21,299 nucleotides of DNA from JBDSTZ01 sp039927975 (GTDB lineage: Bacteria; Pseudomonadota; Gammaproteobacteria; Burkholderiales; Burkholderiaceae_D), in NCBI GenBank assembly GCA_039927975.1, contig JBDSTZ010000481.1, positions 1 through 21,299 on the forward strand. The letters run 5' to 3'. Below the pieces are notes generated by a model. That model saw nothing but the letters and a program-made list of their open reading frames with translations. It searched no databases and was not told the origin of the DNA. The position numbers and the translations under genes were made by a program. This document shows, in pieces, positions 8,583-16,239 of this stretch; position 1 is the first letter of the stretch; every line of letters begins with the position of its first letter.

Positions 8583-8610
8583 GCGCTAACCTTTGCATGC
8601 CCTGAGGCTG

Positions 8611-8649
8611 AGTATCATTTTATGGCCACGCATCATAAAGCATGATACT
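8611..8649. promoter_or_regulatory. Imperfect palindrome between divergent polB and unknown gene
   Basis: The arm AGTATCAT-TTTATG (8611-8624) is the reverse complement of CATAAA-GC-ATGATACT (8634-8649) apart from a two-base insertion. The centre is GCCACGCAT. It lies between two divergently oriented genes, so an operator acting on one or both promoters is more likely than a terminator. Both arms also carry TATCAT, a five-of-six -10 match, one on each strand. Confidence 0.5.
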
Positions 8650-8698
8650 GCACCGATGCCACGTTCGCCGGCCCAAGCCATCGCTTAAAATGGACCTT

Positions 8699-9409
8699 AT
8701 GACGATACCCGAACTGCCTTTTCGCGCCACCACCGAACAAGCTTGCGACTGGCTGAGCCAGCAGACCGCGAGCGAGTGGAACCTCGCGCGCCTGATCGAA
8801 AGCGGCCTGACGCCTTACGTCTGGCTCGATTATGACGCTGCATACCCCGACTTGTTCGGCGACGCCAATGGCGGTTACGCGGCGCCGATTTTTTTCGAGG
8901 ACGATACGGCGCGGCTCGCGGCCGGCAGCGACGATGTGCTCATCACGATCACCAAGGACGCTTACAAGATCGTGACCCGCCTTCCCGCGCCCGGCTTTCG
9001 GCGCGAACTGGACGAACTGCGTTTTCTGAAAAAGGAAGTCGAGAAACTGGCGGCCAAGATCAAGCGCGACGCCGAGCCGCAGCCGGTGAAAGTAGTCACC
9101 GCAAAGGAATCGACACTGGGCATCAACCAGGTGCAAGCGGTGGCGGCGTTTGGGTCTTTGGTACGCATCGACCTGGCCAGGGCATTGGCGGCCGGCGAAG
9201 GAATCTTTGGCGACGAGGGAGCCCGCGTCAAGGGCAGTGCGAAAAAAGGAAAGAGCAAGACGCTCTGGAATCCCATCACGCTGGCGCTGTCACTCAATGA
9301 CAATTACCGCGTGCCGATATCGCATTTGAAGCGGAGCTTTCAGGCGCACGACTTCCTGTGGGACTGGGAGGGCGAATGGAAAACGTCGCTCACCCTGCTG
9401 GGCAAATAA
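8699..9409 (+). CDS. Uncharacterised protein divergent from polB
   Basis: I do not recognise this protein of 236 residues. It begins MTIPELPFRATTEQACDWL, with a helical N-terminal segment and a central mixed alpha/beta region. A strongly charged helix with coiled-coil character follows (RELDELRFLKKEVEKLAAK, about residues 101-119). A lysine-rich linker (KGSAKKGKSK) and a Trp-rich C-terminus (FLWDWEGEW) complete it. No signal peptide or membrane helix is visible. ATG 8699 is preferred because the protein has the usual soluble start there. ATG 8690 is in frame, and 8642 would place the start inside the intergenic palindrome. Ribosome site evidence is weak for all three. It is convergent with the GH30 gene. 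Confidence 0.8.
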   Translation: MTIPELPFRATTEQACDWLSQQTASEWNLARLIESGLTPYVWLDYDAAYPDLFGDANGGYAAPIFFEDDTARLAAGSDDVLITITKDAYKIVTRLPAPGFRRELDELRFLKKEVEKLAAKIKRDAEPQPVKVVTAKESTLGINQVQAVAAFGSLVRIDLARALAAGEGIFGDEGARVKGSAKKGKSKTLWNPITLALSLNDNYRVPISHLKRSFQAHDFLWDWEGEWKTSLTLLGK

Positions 9410-9437
9410 TTCATTTTGTGGGCCGAAATAAACACGT

Positions 9438-9460
9438 CAGTCGGGAATGGTTCCCGGCTG
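9438..9460 (-). terminator. Terminator-like hairpin after the GH30 gene
   Basis: CAGTCGGGAA (9438-9447) and TTCCCGGCTG (9451-9460) form a 10-base stem with one T/G wobble and a TGG loop. It lies 20 bases past the GH30 stop. On the minus strand the stem is followed by ACGTGTTTATTT, a moderate T-rich tail. It could also serve the convergent unknown gene, but the plus-strand side has no T-run. Confidence 0.55.
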
Positions 9461-9479
9461 CCGTGGCATACCTGCGCGC

Positions 9480-11261
9480 TTAATTCACCACATCGATCCG
9501 GTCGGCCTGGACGATCACGCTGGTGGCCTGCGCATTCTTCAAGCCCGTCACGCGCACCTTGATGGTGTGCGTTCCGGCCGGCAGGGTCGGCGTCACGTAG
9601 GTGAGTTGGTTATCGCTGCGGGTCGGCGCGTACAGGTCGACATCGGTTTCGGCGCCATTGTCGACCGAGAAACCGGCGATGCCCTGATTGGCGGCCAGCG
9701 AACCATAGATGCGCGCCTGTGTGCCGGTAAAGGTCAGCGAATAACTGCTGCCGGCCTGCGAGCTCCAGTGATTCTGCCCGCCATAGGCGCCGGTCTGGCT
9801 CCCCGAACACCAGGTCGTACCGCAATTACTGCTTGAAAAAGTGAAGCCGGTATCGTTGGTGGACGACGCCGCCGGCGCATAGTTGGCGCCGCTGATGACC
9901 CAGGTGGTCACCGAATTGGGCGGCAGCGAGGCGACGAAATTGCCGCCCGAAATAGCCACCGTGCCGATATTGGCGACGTTTTCCGATGCACTGGTCCGAT
10001 AGCCTTGGGCACTGGCGCCAAGGCTGGCGAAATTGCTGAGCGCATAGGTCACCGGCACCGTATTGGCGGTCCAGTTGGTGGTCACGATGGCCAGCGTTTT
10101 GGAACGGCCCTCGTAGGCCGCCAACGAATTGGCGTCGTTGATATCGACGAATACATAGCCCGGCTTCAGATAGCGGGTGTAGTTCGCGTAGATGTAGTAA
10201 TTCTTGTTGATCGTGTAGCTGTGGTTGGTGTAGTCGATCGTCATCAGGGTCGGCCAGTCCGGCTGCCAGATCGCCCAGGCCAGCGGTTTGAGTCCGCGTA
10301 TATCCTTGGTGATTTGCTGCGAGAGCGACTTGCCCGTCGTTTCGGCGCTGCCCCACTCCGACATCACGAGCCGCTTGCCGGCGGCGGCTGCCGCGCTGGC
10401 GAGCTGGGTGCGCTGGCTGCCGGCATAGGTGTGCGTATTCATTTCCGTCATCGCCGCCTTGGTCTGCGCCGAATAGCCCGAGAAGATCGTCACGCCGTGG
10501 TCGATGTCGTAGCTATCCATCGCCGCGACGGTCGTCAGCGGGCTATAGCTTGGCAAGAGCGAGGCCAGGTTCTTGATGAGGGTTTCCTGCTGCGCCGGCG
10601 TGACCGCCGCGCCTTCCTGCTTGGTGCTGCCGAATTTCCACCACGAGGTATCGGGCTCGTTGGTCGCTTCGATATGCCGGAAGGTCAAGCCGTAATTGGT
10701 GGCGAAGTGGCCGGCCACCGTCGCAAGATAGCGCGGAAAGGTATTGGCGCCGCTACCGGTGTAGGCGTCCGACATATTGCTGGAGGTAGCATCGACGCTG
10801 CCCGTCGAGCTGCCGCTGACGGTCATCCACCAAGGCGGCGAATTCGAATGCGCTTCGAGGAAGACGGCGCCCTTGGCATAGGCGCGCTGGGCGACCCAGC
10901 GCTGATTGGCGTCGGCGTTCCAGTCGAATGCGCCATTGACCTGGAGCTGATAGCCGGGCACCGCGTGCGGATAAAGAATCGTGTTGTAGCACGGACAGTC
11001 GCCGCCGCCGATATTGTAGCGGGCGTACGTGAGGCCAAGGCCCGTGGGCGCCGGCGCGAACAGCGCGTCGACCAGCGCGGAACGGGTCGGATCGCTCCAG
11101 CTGCCGACGCCATTGGCCCACCATGACAGGGTGGTGCCGAAGCCTTCGAAGGTTTGATACTGGGTTTTGACATTGACGCTGGCCGTATATTGGGCCGAGG
11201 CCGGACTTGCAACGCTGACGACAACGGCCATGGCGGCCGCGAGTTGGTAGATTTGCTTCAC
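9480..11261 (-). CDS. Secreted GH30 glycoside hydrolase with C-terminal beta domain
   Basis: This 593-residue exported enzyme starts with a signal peptide (MKQIYQLAAAMAVVVSVA, cleavage after ASPASA near residue 23). The catalytic (beta/alpha)8 barrel covers about residues 30-345. It contains FEGFGTTLSWW, the acid/base Glu202 in ATNEPD and the nucleophile Glu302 in VMSEWGS. A beta-sandwich side domain follows (about 355-458), as in clan A family GH30. The WGTTLSWWA-type opening resembles endo-beta-1,6-galactanases (subfamily 5), but glucanase or xylanase activity is not excluded. Residues 470-593 add a separate Ser/Thr/Gly-rich beta domain with paired cysteines near 480-485, probably a carbohydrate-binding module. 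The start is GTG. An overlapping out-of-frame ATG just before it is too close to the Shine-Dalgarno. Confidence 0.88.
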   Translation of the reverse strand: MKQIYQLAAAMAVVVSVASPASAQYTASVNVKTQYQTFEGFGTTLSWWANGVGSWSDPTRSALVDALFAPAPTGLGLTYARYNIGGGDCPCYNTILYPHAVPGYQLQVNGAFDWNADANQRWVAQRAYAKGAVFLEAHSNSPPWWMTVSGSSTGSVDATSSNMSDAYTGSGANTFPRYLATVAGHFATNYGLTFRHIEATNEPDTSWWKFGSTKQEGAAVTPAQQETLIKNLASLLPSYSPLTTVAAMDSYDIDHGVTIFSGYSAQTKAAMTEMNTHTYAGSQRTQLASAAAAAGKRLVMSEWGSAETTGKSLSQQITKDIRGLKPLAWAIWQPDWPTLMTIDYTNHSYTINKNYYIYANYTRYLKPGYVFVDINDANSLAAYEGRSKTLAIVTTNWTANTVPVTYALSNFASLGASAQGYRTSASENVANIGTVAISGGNFVASLPPNSVTTWVISGANYAPAASSTNDTGFTFSSSNCGTTWCSGSQTGAYGGQNHWSSQAGSSYSLTFTGTQARIYGSLAANQGIAGFSVDNGAETDVDLYAPTRSDNQLTYVTPTLPAGTHTIKVRVTGLKNAQATSVIVQADRIDVVN

Positions 11262-11266
11262 ACATG

Positions 11267-11273
11267 CTCCTTT
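11267..11273 (-). promoter_or_regulatory. Ribosome binding site that sets the GH30 GTG start
   Basis: AAAGGAG on the minus strand lies five bases before GTG 11261. The ATG in another frame begins only one base after it, so the GTG frame with the signal peptide is the real start. Confidence 0.8.
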
Positions 11274-11326
11274 ATTTTCTAGTTTTTAAGAGATTGATCC
11301 AAGCCGCACGCGTCGCAATCGGGATA

Positions 11327-11340
11327 TGACAACGTTACCA
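11327..11340. promoter_or_regulatory. LacI-family operator-like palindrome, proximal
   Basis: TGACAACGTTACCA is a 14-base palindrome with two mismatched pairs and the central CG typical of LacI/GalR operators. It lies 66 bases upstream of the GH30 start codon, where it could block transcription. Confidence 0.5.
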
Positions 11341-11394
11341 TACAGCCGCGAACCAACGACTGGAGGAGATAACAAAAGGATTGCCACGGATGCA

Positions 11395-11408
11395 TGGTCA
11401 CGTTACCA
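11395..11408. promoter_or_regulatory. LacI-family operator-like palindrome, distal
   Basis: TGGTCACGTTACCA is palindromic except for one base pair and shares ACGTTACCA with the proximal site. The two centres are 68 bases apart, about 6.5 helical turns. The pair suggests one regulator of a sugar-responsive type controlling GH30. No such regulator gene is present in the window. Confidence 0.5.
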
Positions 11409-11582
11409 CAGATACATCACAGCTGGCTATCGTAAATACGAATGGCCAGAGTTCAGAGCGAAGTGACTATTTTTTTTCCGCATCGCCGCGCCCTGCGGGA
11501 GGCGCCGATCCTGCCCATCCTTCTGGTGCCGGCCCGCAGTGGCGTACTGACAAACCGGTTCGCGCCCGCGCATAATGCAGCC

Positions 11583-12545
11583 ATGTTCAAACTCACATTT
11601 CTCGGCACCTCCTCTGGCGTGCCGACCCGGAACCGCAACGTCACCGCCCTCGCCCTGCAACCTGCGCAGGGCCGCGACTGGTGGCTGATCGACTGCGGCG
11701 AAGCGACCCAGCACCGCCTGCAGCACATCGCCCTCACCGTGCACGACCTGGCCGGCATCTGCATCACGCACGTGCATGGCGACCACAGCTACGGACTGCC
11801 GGGCCTGCTGGCGAGCGCCTCCATGACTGGCCGCAAACGGCCGCTGATCCTGATCGCGCCGCTTGCCGTCAAGGCGTGGCTGGAGGCGACCTTCCTGCAC
11901 ACCGAGCTGTTTCTGACTTTCCCGCTGATCCACGTCGACGTCGCCGCCGACCAGCTGGTCCACCAGCAGCCCGGCTTGACGATCGAGCGCTATCCCTTGT
12001 CGCACCGCTCGCCAAGCGTGGCCTTTCGTTTTGCGTTGGAGACGACCCGCTGGCAGCTCGACGGCGCGGCGCTGCGCGCGCGCGGCGTCATGCCGGGCCC
12101 GCTCTGGGGCAAGGTGCAGGCCGGCGAAGATGTCGTGCTGGAGGACGGCACGCTGCTTGCCGCCGCCGATTATCGCATTGCACAAACGCAGCAAGCCGCA
12201 GTCGTTATCGGCGGCGACAACGACACGCCCGCCCTGCTCGACCAGGCCTGCGAAGGCGCCCAGCTACTGGTGCATGAGGCGACCTATACCGAAGCGGTGC
12301 TGCAAAAAGTCGGCCCGGGTCCGACTCACAGTTCAGTGAAACGCGTCGCGCAGTTTGCCGCCGAGCGCCAGTTGCCGAACCTGATCCTGACCCACTTCAG
12401 CGCGCTCTACGACAATGCCGATGGCATGGCGGACGTCGCGGCGGAAGCGCACCAACATTACGCCGGCCGTCTGTTTCTCGCGCGCGACTTCGATGTCTAC
12501 GAACTGGATTCGGCTGGCGTGGTCCGGCAGCACCCGCCAAGCTAG
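11583..12545 (+). CDS. rnz: Ribonuclease Z (tRNA 3'-processing endonuclease)
   Basis: This 320-residue metallo-beta-lactamase fold protein is of the RNase Z/BN (ElaC) type, which trims tRNA 3' trailers in the cytoplasm. The opening LGTSSGVPTRNRNVTALAL is the family signature. Zinc ligands are visible in THVHGDH (His63, His65, Asp67, His68), LSHR (His141), GGDNDT (Asp212 or Asp214) and THFS (His271). HEATY (His231) and the phosphate-binding region around THSS (His249) are also typical. Length fits the family (about 305 in E. coli). The start at 11583 is chosen because the family signature begins there. The in-frame extension back to 11442 encodes nothing conserved. A different MBL hydrolase role is possible but less likely. 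Confidence 0.85.
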   Translation: MFKLTFLGTSSGVPTRNRNVTALALQPAQGRDWWLIDCGEATQHRLQHIALTVHDLAGICITHVHGDHSYGLPGLLASASMTGRKRPLILIAPLAVKAWLEATFLHTELFLTFPLIHVDVAADQLVHQQPGLTIERYPLSHRSPSVAFRFALETTRWQLDGAALRARGVMPGPLWGKVQAGEDVVLEDGTLLAAADYRIAQTQQAAVVIGGDNDTPALLDQACEGAQLLVHEATYTEAVLQKVGPGPTHSSVKRVAQFAAERQLPNLILTHFSALYDNADGMADVAAEAHQHYAGRLFLARDFDVYELDSAGVVRQHPPS

Positions 12546-12611
12546 CAAGCCCATCACATACCGCTTCGTCAGGCAGCTCCCGATCGACCAGCAACCCTGC
12601 GCGGCCCGCCG

Positions 12612-14357
12612 TCAGGGATGAAAGAAGACCATCTTCTCGCCCGCCCGCGCCGCGCTCCAGCCCTGCGTTCCGGCCATGGCGAGAAAGTCGGATGCGCGTT
12701 GTGCATGCACGGCGACGGCCACCGGTCCGGCCAGGTGCAGCCGTCGAAACTCGTCGGGCGTGAGACAGCTGACGCCTGTACTGGCCTGGCAGCCGAATAG
12801 CAAGTCCCGGCTGGCGCTGTCGATCACCGGCAGCGTGCGGCCCAGATAGAAAGGCAGCGTGGAAAACGTATCCTCGAAGTCGCGGTAGATCAGCACCTGG
12901 CCCGCTGGCTGGGCACGCTGCAAGATGAGCTGCGCGATGCCGAAACTGCTGTCACGCTCGCCCCTGCGGCCAACCCCGTGGCACGCCTGCACCAGCGCCA
13001 TGCCGGCGGCCAGCACAATGACCAGCATAGCCAGCTCGCGCTGCAAGGGCGAGCGCAGCTTGCCAAAGCCACGCGCGCCAACGTGGGCCAGCACGATCCA
13101 GCCCAACGCCAGCGCAATGATCACCGTGGCTTTCAATTGCCACTGACCGAGCGTGCCCGCCAGCACTAGCAGCAGCACGGCCGTGGCGAAGGCCGCGCCC
13201 CAGCTCCACGCCAGCAGGCGGTCGCCGTCAATACCAAGGCGCGGGCCGGTCTCGACCGCCAGCCACAAGGCCAGCGCGGGCGCGGCGACCAGCATGTAAT
13301 ACTCCGCCTTCGCCTGGGAGAGCGAAAAGAATTGCAAGGGAAACAGGATCATCGCCTGGCAGAAGCAGACGATGGGCCTGTTCCGCACCGCAGTGGCGTT
13401 GCTAGAGCGCACCAGCAAGAGCAGGAACGGAGTCCACGGCAACAGCAACAGCACTAGGCGCGGCAGGTAGAACCACCAGGGACCGCGGTGAAAATCGTCG
13501 GGCAAACGCTGGCCGGTGAACCTGAGCAGGTGCTCGTTGACGAAATAAAACCAGCTGAATCCATGCTGCTTGAGCGCCGCCGCAAGGTGCCACGGCAAGA
13601 GCATGGCCGCGACGATGCCCAGCCCCGTTCGGTCGATCAGCTTTTTCCACGCAGGGAGGTCGCGCATCAGCAACAGAAATACCGTCAGCGTGCCGACTTC
13701 GAGCACCAGCGCCACAAAGCCTTTTTCGAGGGTGGCCAACCCGAGCAGGACGGTGGCTGCGCGCAGTGCCGAGCGGCTGTGCGTCAGGTACGCGTGCAGA
13801 AAGCACAGCAGCGAAATGCCGAGCATGGCCGTCAGCAACGGGTCGAACAGCACGGCATGCGACAGCAGGGCCACCGGCAGTGCGCTGGCCAGGATGACGC
13901 TAGCGTGGCAACCTAGCCGCGCCTGCCCGCGCAGGGCGCAAAACCGGAACAGCGCCACGCACAGGGAGAGCATCGACAGCGCCGACACGAGCCGGGCGGC
14001 GGCGGCGGTCGGCCCGAAGATGGCCATCGACAGACTCATCAGCCAATACAGGAGCGGTGGCTTTTCGATGTACGGAACGCCGTTCAGATGAGGCACGATG
14101 TAATCGCCGCTGGAGAGCATTTCGCGGGCAATTTCGGCGTACAGGCCCTCGTTTATATCGCGCAAGGGAAATGCGTCTAGCCCGTAAAGAAAGAAGAACG
14201 CCGGCGCCAGTACGGCCACCGCGCCATACAGTGTGGCCGGCGCGAACAGAAACGACAGGCGCTGCGGCCTGGCGCCTTGCGGAAGCGCGACAACCCCTTG
14301 CATGGGCGCGATTCGCCGCACGCTGTTGGCCACCCGCAGTAGTAGCTTGCGAAACAT
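12612..14357 (-). CDS. GT-C membrane glycosyltransferase (ArnT/PMT-like)
   Basis: This 581-residue inner-membrane protein has about eleven or twelve hydrophobic helices over residues 35-460 and a soluble C-terminal domain of about 110 residues. The first periplasmic loop carries PLRDINEGLYAEIAREML with the acidic catalytic residues of the PMT/ArnT clan, followed by YIEKPPLLYWL. FVNEHLLRFTGQR further on is also typical of this group. Such enzymes transfer a sugar from a polyprenyl-phosphate donor onto lipid A, glycan or protein at the periplasmic face. The acceptor here is unknown, and no arn or polyprenyl-phosphate-sugar synthase gene lies nearby. Start 14357 (MFRKLLLRV) is preferred because GGTGGG lies eight bases upstream. 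An in-frame GTG at 14447 lacks a spaced ribosome site. It is convergent with rnz. Confidence 0.88.
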   Translation of the reverse strand: MFRKLLLRVANSVRRIAPMQGVVALPQGARPQRLSFLFAPATLYGAVAVLAPAFFFLYGLDAFPLRDINEGLYAEIAREMLSSGDYIVPHLNGVPYIEKPPLLYWLMSLSMAIFGPTAAAARLVSALSMLSLCVALFRFCALRGQARLGCHASVILASALPVALLSHAVLFDPLLTAMLGISLLCFLHAYLTHSRSALRAATVLLGLATLEKGFVALVLEVGTLTVFLLLMRDLPAWKKLIDRTGLGIVAAMLLPWHLAAALKQHGFSWFYFVNEHLLRFTGQRLPDDFHRGPWWFYLPRLVLLLLPWTPFLLLLVRSSNATAVRNRPIVCFCQAMILFPLQFFSLSQAKAEYYMLVAAPALALWLAVETGPRLGIDGDRLLAWSWGAAFATAVLLLVLAGTLGQWQLKATVIIALALGWIVLAHVGARGFGKLRSPLQRELAMLVIVLAAGMALVQACHGVGRRGERDSSFGIAQLILQRAQPAGQVLIYRDFEDTFSTLPFYLGRTLPVIDSASRDLLFGCQASTGVSCLTPDEFRRLHLAGPVAVAVHAQRASDFLAMAGTQGWSAARAGEKMVFFHP

Positions 14358-14902
14358 GGGAACACCCACCGGTTGGTATGGCGGGAGCAGCTCGGGCTCC
14401 ACGCATGACTTATGGTGGCGCGGCGCGGCGCGACACGGCTGCGCCACCTCAAACGTCGTCGATAGCGAGCCGCGTGGCGCGCCAGGGTCCGTTCTCCGGG
14501 CGGCAATATATGCTCGTCAGGAATGGCCCGCCTTTCCGTTCGGCGAGGAGCAGGAAAAATCGCGCTCCTTGCAGGAACTTGAAAAAGATTGGATGATGCC
14601 GAGGCAGCTCAGCGGGAAGGCGGCCAGGCAGGTCGCGATCGTGCCCGGCGAGACTGAGACGCGAGCGCATCGACACGCGTGAACGAGCGGCCAACGCATG
14701 CCCGCTTGTTTGGAAGCGGCGTTCAGCGGCCGTGAGGGCATGACGATGCGAGATTTATTTTACCGGCGATGTCGATTCGCTCGTCCTCCAATCGTCGTAG
14801 AGGGGAAGACAGCGGCACTGCCAGTTACGCGGTTTGACGGGCGCTGACGCATTCAACGAGCCCACACATTGTATTCATCCACGCATCCAAGGAGCTAACA
14901 CC
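14358..14902. other. Long intergenic region between GT-C and VOC genes
   Basis: This region lies between divergent genes and should hold both promoters. No convincing -35/-10 pair was found. TTGACG at 14834-14839 is a good -35 without a matching -10. An 81-codon minus-strand frame (14449-14694, TTG start, ending IYCRPENGPWRATRLAIDDV) has some protein-like character (FFKFLQGARFFLLLAERKGG). Its third-position GC is lower than in neighbouring genes, so it is not called as a gene. CATGCCC near 14698 and GGGCATG near 14735 form a loose inverted repeat. Confidence 0.45.
14889..14894 (+). promoter_or_regulatory. Ribosome binding site of the first VOC gene
   Basis: AAGGAG lies eight bases before ATG 14903 and decides that start over an in-frame TTG at 14834. 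Confidence 0.85.
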
Positions 14903-15304
14903 ATGAGCAAGCAAATTTTCGTCAACCTGCCAGTCAAGGACCTCGCCAAATCCAGGACGTTTTATTCTGCGCTTGGCTTCACCTTCAATCCGCAATTCAG
15001 CAACGACCAAGGCGCCTGCATGATCATTGCCGAGAACAGCATTTACGCGATGCTGCTGACGGAAGAATTCTTCAAGACCTTCACCACCAAGCAGATCGCC
15101 AATGCGCATGAAGTGACGGAAGTACTCAATTGCCTGTCGTGCGAAAGCCGCGAGGAAGTCGACCAGTTGGTCGCCAAGGCCGTTGCCGCCGGCGGCAGTG
15201 CACCGCGCACGCCGATAGACCACGGCTTCATGTACGGCCACGGCTTCCAGGATATCGACGGCCATTACTGGGAACTGGCGTTCATGAGCGGCACGCCGCA
15301 GTAA
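14903..15304 (+). CDS. VOC-family (glyoxalase/bleomycin-resistance-like) protein, copy 1
   Basis: This 133-residue vicinal-oxygen-chelate protein is probably a homodimer built from two beta-alpha-beta-beta-beta modules. The N-terminal FVNLPVKDLAKSRTFYSALGF is the usual module opening, and the second module ends FQDIDGHYWELAFM. The metal-binding glutamate of the family corresponds to Glu124 in YWEL. This subgroup (SKQIFVNLPV and GFMYGHGFQD) is usually annotated only as glyoxalase-like or extradiol-dioxygenase-like. A substrate cannot be assigned. It is about 61% identical by manual count to the protein at 19305-19706 and faces the sugar operon from the other side. Confidence 0.9.
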   Translation: MSKQIFVNLPVKDLAKSRTFYSALGFTFNPQFSNDQGACMIIAENSIYAMLLTEEFFKTFTTKQIANAHEVTEVLNCLSCESREEVDQLVAKAVAAGGSAPRTPIDHGFMYGHGFQDIDGHYWELAFMSGTPQ

Positions 15305-15387
15305 GCGCCGTTCGCGCGCCGGCTCAAGGCCATCCTCGTCCCGGCGCAGGCTTAATGCGGGGACAAGCCGCTGGGGAAACGGGATGT

Positions 15388-15406
15388 GCCGGGTCGCCGA
15401 CCCGGC
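15388..15406. terminator. Hairpin between convergent VOC and SDR genes
   Basis: GCCGGGTC (15388-15395) pairs perfectly with GACCCGGC (15399-15406) around a three-base loop. It sits between two convergent genes and could end both transcripts. Neither side has a strong T-run, so termination efficiency is uncertain. Confidence 0.42.
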
Positions 15407-15456
15407 TGAGAATAAGTGCAAGCCCGGCTGCGCGCCCTGGCCGCTACCGCGCCGCT

Positions 15457-16239
15457 CTAACCGCCGTGCGCGAAATCGGGATAATCGGTCATGCCGCCGT
15501 CGGCGAACACCGTGGTCCCTGTCACATAGGCGCCGGCGTCCGACACCAGCACCGTCACCAGCCCGGCGATGTCCTGCACCTGTCCCATGCGTCCGAGCGG
15601 AATCTTGTCGATCAGGTCGCGCAATTGCGCCGGCTCGCTCCACACCGATTTATTGATATCGGTCTGGATCGCGCCTGGCGCCACCGCCAGCACGCGCACG
15701 CCGAACGGCGCCGCTTCCTGCGCCATCGTCTTGGTCATCATCGCCACCGCGGCCTTGCTGGCGGTATAGGCGCTGTAACCGCTCCAGGCGATGGTTTCAT
15801 GCACCGACGAGATGTTGAGAATGACGCCGTTGCGCCGCGCCACCATGGTCTGCAAGGCCAGGCGCGAGCAGTGCATGGTGCCGAACAGATTAACCTCGAT
15901 CACCTTGCGCCACGCCGCCAGATCGGACTCCCAGCTAAGCGCCGGCTTGCCGTCGATTCCGGCGCAATTGATGAGGATGTCGACCGGCCCCAGCTCGCGC
16001 CCGACCTGCTCGAACATCGCTTGCACCGCGTCGGCGTCGGCGACGTCAGCCTGCACGGCCAGCGCCACGCCGCCGGCGTCGCCAATCCCCTGCACGGTGG
16101 CATCGGCCGCTTCGGGATGGACGATGTAATTGATGGCTACGTGCGCGCCGCTATCGGCCAGCGCGCGCGCAATCGCCTGGCCGATGCCGCTGCTGGCGCC
16201 CGTCACAAGCGCGATTTTTCCATCAAGCCGGATCTGCAT
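15457..16239 (-). CDS. Glucose 1-dehydrogenase-like short-chain dehydrogenase
   Basis: This 260-residue classical SDR oxidises an alcohol with NAD(P) in the cytoplasm. The cofactor motif TGASSGIG is at 13-20, NCAG at 91-94, the catalytic serine in NISSVHE (144 or 145), and Tyr158 and Lys162 in SAYTASK. NISSVHE, the APGAIQTDIN segment and the end YVTGTTVFADGGMTDYPDF closely resemble Bacillus glucose 1-dehydrogenase, so oxidation of glucose to gluconolactone is the best guess. A related sugar or polyol is possible. Its ATG lies inside the last 17 bases of the upstream hydrolase gene, with GGAG eight bases before it. It is the last gene of the GH39-GH144-SDR operon. Confidence 0.88.
   Translation of the reverse strand: MQIRLDGKIALVTGASSGIGQAIARALADSGAHVAINYIVHPEAADATVQGIGDAGGVALAVQADVADADAVQAMFEQVGRELGPVDILINCAGIDGKPALSWESDLAAWRKVIEVNLFGTMHCSRLALQTMVARRNGVILNISSVHETIAWSGYSAYTASKAAVAMMTKTMAQEAAPFGVRVLAVAPGAIQTDINKSVWSEPAQLRDLIDKIPLGRMGQVQDIAGLVTVLVSDAGAYVTGTTVFADGGMTDYPDFAHGG

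Larger units (their letters stand above)
11262..11582. other. Intergenic region between divergent GH30 and RNase Z genes
   Basis: The region holds the GH30 ribosome site, two LacI-type palindromes, an imperfect inverted repeat around CGTA-AA-TACG (about 11431-11455) and a T8 run at 11469-11476. No clear -35/-10 pair was found for either gene. TTGTCA, a five-of-six -35 match on the minus strand, lies inside the GH30-proximal operator but lacks a good -10 partner. Confidence 0.5.

Noticed and set aside
8583..8698. LexA/SOS box upstream of polB
   Set aside because: No CTGT-N8-ACAG or close variant is present in the interval.
10005..11126. 373-codon plus-strand open frame
   Set aside because: It is antisense to the GH30 gene, whose signal peptide and catalytic motifs are clear.
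11442..11582. Upstream extension of RNase Z
   Set aside because: The family signature starts at 11583, and the extension includes a T8 run and non-conserved sequence.
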